DNA of 31,984 bases from Deltaproteobacteria bacterium (GTDB taxonomy: Bacteria > Desulfobacterota > Desulfuromonadia > Desulfuromonadales > BM103), in the NCBI GenBank assembly GCA_024636215.1, contig JAGXHL010000036.1, forward strand, positions 1 through 31,984, written 5' to 3'. The notes under the pieces were generated by a model. The model was not told the DNA's origin and searched no databases. It saw only the letters and a list, made by a program, of their open reading frames with translations. This document shows positions 1 to 7,846 of this stretch, in pieces. Within the stretch, counting starts at the first letter, position 1; every line of letters begins with the position of its first letter. A program made the position numbers and the translations under genes.

Positions 1-953
1 ACCGGCAGGACCTTCTTGGTACCGCCGGGTCCGTGAGCGACGTGACGCGCCCGACATTTGCCGATCACGACCGGATCGACTGCCTCCAGGTGGCTTGGGT
101 TGGCAGCCAGGCTGAGATGAATGTTGCGACCGGAAGAGAGCTCAATATCCGCAGAATAACCCTGATGGTATTTCACATCGCCTTCGCCCACGAAAGCCAG
201 TTCAAGATTGTCATGGAATTCAGCAAAGGTATTCTCCAGCGGTTTATTGAAGATGTTGGCCAGCACGTTGAGTCTGCCGCGATGGGACATCCCCATGACC
301 AGATCTTCAATTCCTCTTTGTGCTGCCTGATTGAGCAGGCTGTCGAGCAAGGGAATGATGACTTCACCTCCCTCGAGAGAGAAACGTTTCTGACCGAGAA
401 ACTTGCGATGCAGAAATGTCTCGAAAAGGGCGGCTTCCTGGAGCTTTACGAGGGTGTGAAGTTGTTCTTCTCGCCCGAAATCCGGACGGTTGCGTTTCTC
501 TTCCATGCGCTGTTTCAGCCAGTCCCGTTTGGCCGGATCCTGAATATGCATGAACTCTACGCCGATTGTGCGGCAATAGGTCTCCTCAAGCAGAGCAATG
601 ATTTCGCGAAGAGTGACGCTTTGTTTTGGGAAGCGGAGCGGATAGAAAGTCCGATCCAAATCTGATTCAGAGAGACCAAATGTTTCGAGATTCAGTTGCG
701 CATGGCTGGGCTGGTCGGGAGAAAGCGGGTCGGTGTCGGCCTGTAAATGCCCAAGGTCCCTGTAACGATAGATCAGGGAATCGACAGCTGAATTTTTAGC
801 GGCCAACTCACGATCGGTTGTCGGTGCTTGTCGGGCCAGATCGAAGCCCTCAAAAAAGGTCTGCCAGTCAGGAGAAACCTGGTCCGGCTCCGATTGCCAC
901 AGCTGATATTGTGCTTCCAGCCACTGTGGGCTGACATTTCCGGAAATGCTCAT
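1..953 (-). CDS. sucA: 2-oxoglutarate dehydrogenase E1 component, N-terminal part (runs off the left edge)
   Basis: E1 of the 2-oxoglutarate dehydrogenase complex, a thiamine-diphosphate enzyme that decarboxylates 2-oxoglutarate and passes the succinyl group to lipoylated E2. The visible 317 residues begin MSISGNVSPQWLEAQY, matching the E1 N-terminal motif that includes 'SPDW'. They contain the E1 blocks MGMSHRGRLNVL and NPSHLEAVDPVV, with the active-site histidines expected in each. The frame is open to the window edge, ending just before the expected HGDAA thiamine-diphosphate segment, so the gene is cut by the window and not truncated by mutation. The start ATG (953-951) has an AGGGA element a few bases upstream. 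It lies 82 bp downstream of trxB in the same direction, and lipA, which makes the lipoyl cofactor used by this complex, is just upstream of trxB. Confidence 0.93.
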   Translation of the reverse strand, partial: MSISGNVSPQWLEAQYQLWQSEPDQVSPDWQTFFEGFDLARQAPTTDRELAAKNSAVDSLIYRYRDLGHLQADTDPLSPDQPSHAQLNLETFGLSESDLDRTFYPLRFPKQSVTLREIIALLEETYCRTIGVEFMHIQDPAKRDWLKQRMEEKRNRPDFGREEQLHTLVKLQEAALFETFLHRKFLGQKRFSLEGGEVIIPLLDSLLNQAAQRGIEDLVMGMSHRGRLNVLANIFNKPLENTFAEFHDNLELAFVGEGDVKYHQGYSADIELSSGRNIHLSLAANPSHLEAVDPVVIGKCRARHVAHGPGGTKKVLP

Positions 954-1035
954 CGATATCCCTGTTGATAACAATCAGTATTGGCTCAAAACTCCGCAAA
1001 GTATATCAAGGGCTGCCAATCAGGCAGACGGGAAG

Positions 1036-2019
1036 CTAACCCTTAGGCTTGCAGATGCCCTTCTGGCAGGAGAGGCTCGGATCATAAGGAAGATCATCGA
1101 GAAAACGTTCTGCCTGAATTGCCGCCATGCAACCGGTCCCGGCAGCTGTCACGGCCTGCCGGAACTGCCGGTCCTGTACGTCGCCGGCGGCAAAGACTCC
1201 GGGAATGTTGGTTCCTGTGCCGTTTCGGGTGAGGATATGACCTTCAACGTCCATTTCCAGTTGGTCGACAAACAGAGATGTATTCGGTTGATGGCCGATG
1301 GCGATAAAAACGCCGTCACAGGACAACTCCAATTCTTCCTCCGTGTTGATATTCTTGATGCGGACTCCGGTAACGCCATTGGTATCGGCGATGATTTCCG
1401 TCAATACGGAATCCCATTTGAAACGGATCGCTTTATTGGTCAGGGCCCGATCCGCAAGAATTGGAGTTGCCCGCAACGAATTGCGGCGATGGACCACTGT
1501 TACCTGTTTGGCAAAACGGGTTAGAAAGACGGCTTCCTCCATGGCGGTATCGCCGCCGCCGACTACGACGACTTCACGATCACGATAAAAGAAACCATCG
1601 CAAGTTGCGCACACGGAAACCCCCCGCCCATAGAGGGACTCTTCATTGCCCAGGCCGAGCAGTTTGGGCGAGGCTCCGGTGGAGATGATCAGTGACAGGC
1701 AGCGATAAAGGTCCTCGCCGATCCAGACGCGAAACGGGCGCTCCTGAAAGTCGACTTTTGTCACCTCTCCCTCGATGAACTGCGTGCCGAAGCGTTCAGC
1801 CTGTTGGCGTATCTTGGCCATCAGTTCAGGACCATCTATCCCTTCCGGAAAACCGGGATAATTGTCGATTGCTGTTGTCGTCGTCAGTTGCCCGCCCGGT
1901 TGAATACCGCTGATTAATAGCGGGCAGCAGCGGCTGCGCGCTGCATAGATTGCCGCTGTCAGACCAGCAGGTCCCGAACCGAGGATGATGGTTTCGTAAA
2001 TAAAATCAGGATTGATCAT
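1036..2019 (-). CDS. trxB: thioredoxin reductase (NADPH)
   Basis: Low-molecular-weight FAD thioredoxin reductase, 327 residues, the usual family length; it moves electrons from NADPH to thioredoxin in the cytoplasm. Visible motifs in order: FAD-binding GSGPAGLTAA (14-23), the redox pair CATC (C137, C140), NADPH-binding GGGDTAMEEA (154-163), and the C-terminal FAD motif GVFAAGD (274-280). The frame is open 38 codons further upstream, but that part overlaps lipA and is not TrxB-like. The ATG at 2019 has GGGG 7-8 nt upstream and overlaps the lipA stop by 14 bp, implying translational coupling. The tail carries an extra CQKGIC cysteine pair (318, 323), which the core fold does not require. Confidence 0.95.
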   Translation of the reverse strand: MINPDFIYETIILGSGPAGLTAAIYAARSRCCPLLISGIQPGGQLTTTTAIDNYPGFPEGIDGPELMAKIRQQAERFGTQFIEGEVTKVDFQERPFRVWIGEDLYRCLSLIISTGASPKLLGLGNEESLYGRGVSVCATCDGFFYRDREVVVVGGGDTAMEEAVFLTRFAKQVTVVHRRNSLRATPILADRALTNKAIRFKWDSVLTEIIADTNGVTGVRIKNINTEEELELSCDGVFIAIGHQPNTSLFVDQLEMDVEGHILTRNGTGTNIPGVFAAGDVQDRQFRQAVTAAGTGCMAAIQAERFLDDLPYDPSLSCQKGICKPKG

Positions 2020-2884
2020 CGTGATTCCCCTTGAACTGCTCTGCAGCATGATATGAAGAACGCACCAGGGGGCCGGCCTCGATATGAGCGATACCGAGTT
2101 GCAGCCCTTTTTGGCGCAACTCGCTGAATTCATCCGGATCGATATACCGGGTTACGGGAAGGTGATTGCGTGTCGGTTGCAGATATTGTCCCAAAGTCAG
2201 CATGCTGCAGCCGGCCAGGTGAAGATCTTTCATCACAGCAAGGACTTCAGCAAACGTTTCTCCCATGCCAAGCATCAGGCCTGATTTGGTGGGGATATCA
2301 GAGTCTATTTCTTTGGCGGCAGCGAGAAGCTTCAGGGAGCGATGGTAGACTGCACCAGCTCTGGCTACGGGATAGAGCCGCGGAACCGTTTCCAGATTGT
2401 GTCCGAGAATCTCTGGGCCAGCCAAAAGGATATCCTTCAGGGCCTCGTGGTTCCCCTGCAAATCAGGGATCAGTAATTCGATACGGCACTCCGGGCTGTG
2501 AGTACGAATAGCACGGGTGACAGCCGCAAACTGGCCGGCTCCGCCATCGGCAAGATCGTCGCGCGTCACGGAAGTAATGACCGCATGGCGCAGGCCAAGC
2601 TCTGCAACGGCCAGGGCGACCCTGTCGGCCTCTTGCTGGTCGACAACCAGCGGCGTCTCATGGGCGACATTGCAGAAGCGGCAGTCCCGGGTGCAATGGT
2701 TGCCCAGGATCATGAAAGTGGCGGTTCCCTGTTCCCAACATTCACCCTGGTTGGGACAAGCTGCGCTACGACAGACAGAGTGCAGGCCCTGCTCGCGATG
2801 CAGGCGATCGATCCGTGCGTAATTGGGCCCGGCAGGAAAACGAACCTTGAGCCAGTCAGGTTTGCGTGGTGGTCGAGTTATCAT
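2006..2884 (-). CDS. lipA: lipoyl synthase
   Basis: Radical SAM enzyme that inserts two sulfurs into protein-bound octanoyl groups to make lipoyl cofactor for 2-oxoacid dehydrogenases and the glycine cleavage system. 292 residues, normal length. The auxiliary cluster cysteines are C38, C43 and C49 (CRSAACPNQGEC). The radical SAM CxxxCxxC is CTRDCRFC (C64, C68, C71). The C-terminal RSS motif near 275-277 supplies the serine ligand of the auxiliary cluster. It overlaps trxB by 14 bp and lies in the same transcriptional direction as sucA, whose complex needs lipoylation. The start ATG has only a weak AGG upstream. Confidence 0.96.
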   Translation of the reverse strand: MITRPPRKPDWLKVRFPAGPNYARIDRLHREQGLHSVCRSAACPNQGECWEQGTATFMILGNHCTRDCRFCNVAHETPLVVDQQEADRVALAVAELGLRHAVITSVTRDDLADGGAGQFAAVTRAIRTHSPECRIELLIPDLQGNHEALKDILLAGPEILGHNLETVPRLYPVARAGAVYHRSLKLLAAAKEIDSDIPTKSGLMLGMGETFAEVLAVMKDLHLAGCSMLTLGQYLQPTRNHLPVTRYIDPDEFSELRQKGLQLGIAHIEAGPLVRSSYHAAEQFKGNHDDQS

Positions 2885-3038
2885 TGTGGCTGCCTGGTAA
2901 GGATCGTTGCGGAATCTCGGTGAATTGGCAGATTAACCCTTCAGCAACAGCGTTTTTGCCGTCCTGGTGATCCAGGCCCTGAGTCATGCAGTGTTTGTAA
3001 TTCGATACGTTTCAGTATCAGGCGTGTTAAAGATTTGC

Positions 3039-3197
3039 TTACGCTGCTTCGAAGTTGCTCTTGTCAGCACCGCAGAGGGGGCAGCACCAGTCATCCGGCA
3101 GGTCATCGAAAGCTGTACCGGGATCAATGCCGTTGCCGGGGTCGCCTTCAGTCGGGTCATAGATGTAGTCACAGATTACACAGCGGTACTTGGTCAT
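3039..3197 (-). CDS. rubredoxin
   Basis: 52-residue rubredoxin, a small cytoplasmic one-electron carrier with one iron bound by four cysteines. Translated by hand: it starts [15 protein letters not shown] and contains the two CxxC knuckles CVIC (6-9) and CPLC, with the typical segments [13 protein letters not shown] and [11 protein letters not shown], ending NFEAA before TAA. The ATG (3197-3195) has GGAG 7 nt upstream. A plausible sigma70 promoter lies at 3258-3285. It has its own 5' region and ends about 150 bp before lipA. Typical partners in anaerobes are oxygen- or peroxide-reducing enzymes; none is adjacent here, although a ferritin-like gene lies at 27621. Confidence 0.96.
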   Translation of the reverse strand: MTKYRCVICDYIYDPTEGDPGNGIDPGTAFDDLPDDWCCPLCGADKSNFEAA

Positions 3198-3257
3198 GAT
3201 TCACTCCTTAAAATGCTATGATTCATTTAGCCGGATGGTCAGACAAACAGTATGACT

Positions 3258-3285
3258 ATTCTAGAGTAAGAATCTGTTCTGGCAA
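3258..3285 (-). promoter_or_regulatory. sigma70-like promoter for rubredoxin
   Basis: On the minus strand TTGCCA (3285-3280) and TAGAAT (3263-3258) are separated by 16 nt, about 60 nt before the rubredoxin start. Good match to consensus; not tested. Confidence 0.5.
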
Positions 3286-3375
3286 GCCTGTCGTTGAAAA
3301 AAGCAGAATATGAATAAAAACAAAAACTTTGCTACAAAGGTAACAATGTCACAACTATAATTTCTCAGGTCACCA

Positions 3376-3396
3376 GATACAAGCTATTCTTGTATC
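3376..3396. repeat. 8-bp perfect inverted repeat
   Basis: GATACAAG (3376-3383) and CTTGTATC (3389-3396) with a 5-nt loop, in the 254-bp space between elbB and rubredoxin. No T run follows on either strand, so it is not a convincing terminator. It could be an operator or a short RNA hairpin. Confidence 0.45.
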
Positions 3397-3414
3397 AGTC
3401 TCTCAGTATTTCTT

Positions 3415-3446
3415 GCAGCCGGCTCATGGATAGTCCGACAGGCTGC
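3415..3446 (-). repeat. 32-bp palindromic REP-like repeat, copy A
   Basis: Starts GCAGCCGGCTCATGGATAG and ends GACAGGCTGC on the plus strand, so its ends are complementary (GCAGCC/GGCTGC). It is the exact reverse complement of the repeat at 28179-28210 over all 32 bases. It lies 5 bp behind the elbB stop codon. Related copies are at 23693, 31048 and 31848. Confidence 0.85.
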
Positions 3447-3451
3447 GCTAT

Positions 3452-4120
3452 TCATTCGATCAGTTTAATCAGAGCCTTAACCGTTTTTTCAATGCCTTCG
3501 GCTGCTTCGGAAATGTTTCCTGCAAGCATGTAGGCAGGGCTTGAAATCAGTTTGTTCTTATGGTCGATGACAAAATCCCTGACGGGACACTGGATATGCT
3601 CTGTACCCATCTTGCTCAGCGCTTCTGCGGTCGCTTCATCAGTGCCAATCGTCAACTGGTGTGATACTTTTTCGCTGCCGAGTACCTTGGATAGAACGGC
3701 CGGAGCGATGCAGACCGCGGCGATCGGTTTGTTTGCGCCATGCATAGCCTTGATCAAGCGGGCGACATCGCTGTTGACTGCGCAGTCAGGTCCCTTGACG
3801 GCAAAATCACAGAGATTCTTTGCTGCTCCAAAGCCGCCGGGAAGCAAAAGGGCATCGATGTCCGCAACCTGGACAGTCGCCAGGTCTTTGATGTTGCCGC
3901 GGGCAATACGGGCTGATTCAACCAGTACATTGCGGGATTCGTCTGCGGCAGGTTCACCAGACAGATGGTTGATGACATGCATTTGCGGAATGTTCGGGGC
4001 CATGCAGACAGCTTCTGCACCGGCACGGTCAATGGCCAGTAATGTGATGACTGCTTCATGGATTTCGCTGCCGTCATAGACGCCGCAGCCGGACAAGATA
4101 ACGCCAATTCGTTTTGCCAT
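3452..4120 (-). CDS. elbB: isoprenoid biosynthesis glyoxalase ElbB (DJ-1/PfpI superfamily)
   Basis: 222-residue cytoplasmic DJ-1/PfpI superfamily protein of the ElbB type, reported in E. coli to have weak glyoxalase III-like activity and annotated in connection with isoprenoid biosynthesis. The opening MAKRIGVILSGCGVYDGSEI is typical of ElbB. The nucleophile elbow is around VCIAPAV with C137, and the LLLPGGFGAAKNL segment (91-103) fits the family. The frame is open to 4294, but the ATG at 4120 has a strong AGGAGG 5-6 nt upstream and starts at the family N-terminus. The extra 58 codons overlap the divergent HAD gene and look non-coding. A palindromic repeat follows the stop by 5 bp. The physiological substrate is uncertain. 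Confidence 0.92.
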   Translation of the reverse strand: MAKRIGVILSGCGVYDGSEIHEAVITLLAIDRAGAEAVCMAPNIPQMHVINHLSGEPAADESRNVLVESARIARGNIKDLATVQVADIDALLLPGGFGAAKNLCDFAVKGPDCAVNSDVARLIKAMHGANKPIAAVCIAPAVLSKVLGSEKVSHQLTIGTDEATAEALSKMGTEHIQCPVRDFVIDHKNKLISSPAYMLAGNISEAAEGIEKTVKALIKLIE

Positions 4121-4211
4121 GTTTTCCTCCTGAAGTTTCTGATGACAGACTCCAGTCAAGGTTAAAGAAAAATTCCGGCATGTCAAGGCTGATGAAAATG
4201 TATGCTGGTCG

Positions 4212-4241
4212 TTGTCTGACCGGTCATGATATCTTATCATG
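4212..4241 (+). promoter_or_regulatory. promoter of the HAD gene overlapped by a palindromic operator
   Basis: TTGTCT (4212-4217) and TATCAT (4235-4240) are 17 nt apart, with a predicted start near 4247. A perfect inverted repeat CATGATA-TCT-TATCATG (4225-4241) covers the spacer and the -10 box, as expected for a repressor site. It lies in the 157-bp divergent space between elbB and the HAD gene. Confidence 0.5.
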
Positions 4242-4277
4242 TATGTCCTCAACCTTTTTACGTAAAGCCACTCTAAT

Positions 4278-5033
4278 ATGATTAGTCTGAACAATATTCA
4301 GGCGGTTCTTTTTGATCTAGATGGAACCCTGATTGATGTCGATATGGATCGGTTCGTGCCGATTTACCTGCGTCGATTGACAGGATATATGAGCGCTCAA
4401 GTCAGCCCAGCAGGTGCGACCCGGACGTTACACCGTGCCGTTGCGGCCATGTTCGCCAATACTGATGCCGGCAGGACGTTGGAGAGCGTTCTACTTGACG
4501 TGCTGGAATCTGAATTGGCCATATCGCCAATGTTCTATGCAAAATGTCTTGAGCAGTTTTGCCGAAACGACCTTGATAGCATGCGCCCCCTGGTCACAGG
4601 ACATCCTTTGTCATCTCAGCTGATCGAATCGTCCCTGGGCAGAAACTGGAAAGTTGTTCTGGCAACCAACCCGATTTTTCCTCGGGTTGTTATTGATGCA
4701 CGACTGACCTGGGGGGAGCTGGATGGTCATGTCTTTCACCATATAACTGCCTATGAAACAGCGCATTTCTGCAAACCGAGCCCGCGTTTTTTTGAAGAGA
4801 TTCTGGGACAACTGCAAATTCCTGCAGAACGATGTCTGATGGTCGGCAACGACCCCCTGCACGATCTCTCCGCCAGTCAGGTCGGCATGCAGACCTGTCT
4901 GTTAACGCCCTGGCGTATCAAACGACCTGGTGAACAGTTTAAGGCTGATTGGCAAGGGGGTCATGAGGAGCTACTTGCCTTGTTCGAGTTGCCAGGTTCA
5001 ACGTCCCCGCAAGGTCAAGCTGGATTGACATAA
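4278..5033 (+). CDS. HAD-superfamily hydrolase
   Basis: 251-residue haloacid dehalogenase-type hydrolase, probably a cytoplasmic phosphatase of unknown substrate. Motif I is FDLDGT with nucleophile D13 and acid/base D15. Motif II threonine is in VVLATNP (T130), motif III lysine in CKPSPRFF (K166), and motif IV is GNDPLHD (D192, D196). Residues 20-110 form a helical cap. Start chosen at ATG 4278, six codons before the first core strand; no clear ribosome binding site is visible. It is transcribed divergently from elbB and is followed by an HtrA gene whose -35 box overlaps this gene's end. The motifs make the superfamily secure but not the substrate. Confidence 0.88.
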   Translation: MISLNNIQAVLFDLDGTLIDVDMDRFVPIYLRRLTGYMSAQVSPAGATRTLHRAVAAMFANTDAGRTLESVLLDVLESELAISPMFYAKCLEQFCRNDLDSMRPLVTGHPLSSQLIESSLGRNWKVVLATNPIFPRVVIDARLTWGELDGHVFHHITAYETAHFCKPSPRFFEEILGQLQIPAERCLMVGNDPLHDLSASQVGMQTCLLTPWRIKRPGEQFKADWQGGHEELLALFELPGSTSPQGQAGLT

Positions 5034-5053
5034 GATCTTGTTTTCGCTAAACT
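5025..5053 (+). promoter_or_regulatory. sigma70-like promoter of the HtrA gene
   Basis: Consensus TTGACA (5025-5030), 17-nt spacer, TAAACT (5048-5053); predicted start near 5060, 25 nt before the ATG. The -35 box lies in the last codons of the HAD gene (its stop TAA is 5031-5033). Confidence 0.6.
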
Positions 5054-5084
5054 GCTGTGTCGTCGTTGAGGAGCTTATCTTCAA

Positions 5085-6482
5085 ATGTTCAAGCCCTTTT
5101 TCAAATTGTCCCGAATTTTGTTGTTGGTGCTGCCCTGGCTGTTGTTTACCGGTTGCAATGATCAGCAGGAGGAGGCCCACCTGCAGGCAGAGCTTCAGCC
5201 TCCAGTGGCAGCTCCTGCCCCGGAGTTGCTGATCTCGCAGAAAGCTTTTATTGAAGTTTCCGAGAAAGTGACTCCGGCAGTTGTGAATATTCGTGCCGAG
5301 CGAGTGCGAATGGTCGATCGCCTCAGTCCGCTGTTCGAGGAATTCTTCGGCGATTTTTTCCGGCAGCCGCCTGCGCAGCAGCGCGAGCGCAGCCTTGGCT
5401 CGGGATTCATCCTCAGCGAAGATGGCTATATCCTGACTAACGAGCATGTGGTTTCCGGTGCAGAGCAGATCAAGGTGCGTCTAACGGATCAGCGGGTGTT
5501 CCCCGGCAAAGTCATTGGGGTTGATCCGAAAACCGATGTAGCGGTTATCAAAATTGAAGCTGATGGGCCGCTGCCGGTTGCCGTGCTTGGTGATTCTGAT
5601 CGGCTTAAGGTCGGCCAGTGGGCGCTGGCTATCGGCAACCCCTTTGGCCTTGACAGTACTCTTACCGTCGGCGTGATTTCCGCCACGGGGCGGACCGATA
5701 TAGGCATTGAGGATTATGAAAATTTTGTCCAGACGGATGCCTCGATCAACCCTGGGAATTCGGGTGGTCCCTTACTGAACATCTACGGTGAAGTGGTTGC
5801 TGTGAATACCGCCATTGTTGCGAGTGGTCAGGGTATCGGTTTTGCAATACCGATCAACCTGGCCAAGCTGGTTGCCGATCAACTGATCAACAGCGGCGAG
5901 GTGACACGCGGCTGGTTAGGGGTCAGCATCCAGCCGCTTGATGCCGACCTTGCCGCATCGTTCGGATTGGACCGGGTGACAGGTGCTCTGGTTACCGGTG
6001 TGTTCCCTGGTACGCCAGCGGAAAATGCCGGCATGCAGCGCGGTGATGTTTTGCTCAGCTTCGATGGTAAGCCGGTTCGCAGCGTTAAAGAGCTACAGTT
6101 GCTGGTTGCCAGCTCGCCCCTTGAAAAGGAGCTTTTGGTTGAGGTGTTGCGTGAAGGGACACGCCTGGTTCTTCAAGTGGTCATCGTGGCACGTGATGCA
6201 GAAACGCAACCCGTTAAGCAGAACTACCTGGAGCCATGGCTCGGTATGAGCCTTGAAGAGACCGCACAGGGGGTTCGTGTCGCAGTGATTGATCCGGATG
6301 GTGTTGCCGCCAAAGCAGGTGTTCAGGCAGGGGACCTGATCCTGGCGATCAATCGTCATGCAGTTAAGACGCTGACCGATGTGCATGCGGTCCGCCAACG
6401 GAGCAGAGTGAAAGACAGTGCGCTGTTGCTTCTGCAGCGAGACGAAACAATTCTGTATGTGGCACTGCCTCTCAATGAATAA
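5085..6482 (+). CDS. HtrA/DegP-family periplasmic serine protease, predicted lipoprotein
   Basis: 465-residue trypsin-like protease of the DegP/DegQ family, which degrades or refolds damaged envelope proteins. Residues 5-22 are hydrophobic and followed by a lipobox LFTGC (C24), so it is probably an envelope-anchored lipoprotein and not a soluble periplasmic protein. The catalytic triad is H121 (TNEHVV), D151 (KTDVAVIK) and S226 (GNSGGPL). Two PDZ domains follow, about 275-365 and 385-462; PDZ1 contains GWLGVSIQPL and PDZ2 contains PWLGMSLEE. AGGAG lies 11 nt before the ATG, a slightly long spacing. It has its own promoter. The deg/htr/muc paralogue cannot be fixed from the sequence. Confidence 0.94.
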   Translation: MFKPFFKLSRILLLVLPWLLFTGCNDQQEEAHLQAELQPPVAAPAPELLISQKAFIEVSEKVTPAVVNIRAERVRMVDRLSPLFEEFFGDFFRQPPAQQRERSLGSGFILSEDGYILTNEHVVSGAEQIKVRLTDQRVFPGKVIGVDPKTDVAVIKIEADGPLPVAVLGDSDRLKVGQWALAIGNPFGLDSTLTVGVISATGRTDIGIEDYENFVQTDASINPGNSGGPLLNIYGEVVAVNTAIVASGQGIGFAIPINLAKLVADQLINSGEVTRGWLGVSIQPLDADLAASFGLDRVTGALVTGVFPGTPAENAGMQRGDVLLSFDGKPVRSVKELQLLVASSPLEKELLVEVLREGTRLVLQVVIVARDAETQPVKQNYLEPWLGMSLEETAQGVRVAVIDPDGVAAKAGVQAGDLILAINRHAVKTLTDVHAVRQRSRVKDSALLLLQRDETILYVALPLNE

Positions 6483-6488
6483 GGAACC

Positions 6489-6505
6489 GGGTGCGATTCA
6501 CCCGA
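6489..6505 (+). other. short hairpin after the HtrA gene
   Basis: CGGGTG (6489-6494) pairs perfectly with CACCCG (6500-6505), 5-nt loop, 7 bp behind the HtrA stop. Only an A-rich, not T-rich, tract follows, so termination would be weak at best. Confidence 0.35.
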
Positions 6506-6539
6506 GAAAATATATCTTCACTCCACCTACGGAGGTCTC

Positions 6540-6809
6540 ATGGCCAAACTGGTAGACAACCCTAAACTGGCGTTTCGGTTAGCCCGTGCCATTATCTCGG
6601 ATATCGCCCTCTATAATCAGGAGAAGGTGAAGGAAGGGATCAGGAATGACTCGATTTTTGAAGTCCTGACAGCTGAACTTGAAGAAGGTCGCGAGCATTT
6701 TTATGGTCGGGTTTCTCCGGATCTTGACGACCGTTCACACCTTTATGATCGGGCGATCGTCGATGTTATGATCAAACAGGCCGGCAAGATTGAGAGCTCA
6801 ATCTGGTAA
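6540..6809 (+). CDS. small protein of unknown function
   Basis: 89-residue soluble, charged, mostly helical protein beginning MAKLVDNPKLAFRLARAI. I do not recognise a characterised family. No signal peptide, membrane segment or cysteine motif is visible. It is very likely a real gene: GGAGG lies 5 nt before the ATG, codon choice resembles its neighbours, and the stop is only 5 bp before the rluD start, so the two are probably co-transcribed. The repeated E/D-rich helical stretches (30-55) suggest a protein-interaction role, but no function is claimed. Confidence 0.82.
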   Translation: MAKLVDNPKLAFRLARAIISDIALYNQEKVKEGIRNDSIFEVLTAELEEGREHFYGRVSPDLDDRSHLYDRAIVDVMIKQAGKIESSIW

Positions 6810-6814
6810 ACTGC

Positions 6815-7846
6815 ATGTCTGAGCCATGCTGTCTGCAGGTCACCGCCGAGCACATTGCAGTGCGCCTGGATCGTTTCCTGGACGACTGTTTACCGGAACT
6901 GACTCGTTCGCAGATCAAACGTCTGATTGATGAAGGTTCTGTAACTCTCGACGGCATCTCGAGCAAGGCCGGCATAAAGCTGCGCGGGGGAGAAAAAATT
7001 TGCGTCATTCTGCCCGAGCCGGTTGCAGCCTCAGCGCAGGCAGAAGATATCCCGTTGCAGGTTCTGTACGAGGACTCTGCCCTGATTGTCGTCAATAAAC
7101 CGGCACATTTTGTCGTGCACCCCGCACCTGGCCATTATAAAGGGACACTGGTAAACGCTTTGCTGTATCATTGCAAGGATCTCTCCGGAGTAGGCGGGGA
7201 GTTGCGGCCAGGCATTGTCCATCGTCTCGATAAGGACACCTCAGGAGTGATGGTCGCAACCAAAGATGACCGCACACATCAACATCTGGCCAAACAGTTT
7301 AAAGCACATACAATACAACGACGCTACCGGGCACTTGTCCATGGTAACGTACCGGGCTCGAAAGGCACCGTGGATCAGCCGATCGGCCGACACCCTGTGC
7401 AACGCAAGAAGATGTCGACCGCTGCACGTATCAGCCGCCATGCGGTCACGCACTGGCAGGTCGTGCGACGATATGAAGAAGATCGTCTGACTCTTGTTGA
7501 TCTGTTGCTGGAAACCGGACGGACCCACCAGATCAGGGTGCACCTGGCCGGAATAAACTGCCCGGTTGTCGGCGATCCTCTCTATGCAGGAGCCAACCGT
7601 GCCAATACAATGAACGACGTGGCCCTGCGGCAGATGGTGAGCCGATTAGACCGTCAGTTCCTGCATGCCTGGCAGCTTGGTTTCGACCACCCTGACGGTA
7701 CAGCAATGCTCTTTCAGGCCGCACTGCCGTCAGAACTGCAGAACATGCTCGCTTTTCTCGAAGATAAATATAACTATAACCCTGCCGACCTCGACATCTC
7801 TTCTTATGCAGGTCCGGTTGAAATGGCCTCAAATGAAAACTGTTAA
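6815..7846 (+). CDS. rluD: 23S rRNA pseudouridine synthase, RluD family
   Basis: 343-residue pseudouridine synthase of the RluA/RluD family, which isomerises specific uridines of 23S rRNA. The N-terminal S4 RNA-binding domain covers about 15-70 (RLDRFLDDCLPELTRSQIK). The catalytic motif HRLDKDTSG is at 136-144, with nucleophile D139, followed by the ETGRTHQIRVHL block. The C-terminal tail beyond about 320 is unusual in sequence. The start ATG is 5 bp after the previous stop and lacks a clear ribosome binding site, so coupling is likely. The 3' end overlaps pgeF by 14 bp. Family certain; RluD, with an S4 domain and pgeF next to it, is the best subfamily guess. Confidence 0.93.
   Translation: MSEPCCLQVTAEHIAVRLDRFLDDCLPELTRSQIKRLIDEGSVTLDGISSKAGIKLRGGEKICVILPEPVAASAQAEDIPLQVLYEDSALIVVNKPAHFVVHPAPGHYKGTLVNALLYHCKDLSGVGGELRPGIVHRLDKDTSGVMVATKDDRTHQHLAKQFKAHTIQRRYRALVHGNVPGSKGTVDQPIGRHPVQRKKMSTAARISRHAVTHWQVVRRYEEDRLTLVDLLLETGRTHQIRVHLAGINCPVVGDPLYAGANRANTMNDVALRQMVSRLDRQFLHAWQLGFDHPDGTAMLFQAALPSELQNMLAFLEDKYNYNPADLDISSYAGPVEMASNENC

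Noticed and set aside
2498..2923. 141-codon plus-strand open frame
   Set aside because: Antisense to lipA, whose motifs are unambiguous.
3376..3396. Hairpin as the elbB terminator
   Set aside because: No T tract and an A/T-poor flank; listed as an inverted repeat only.
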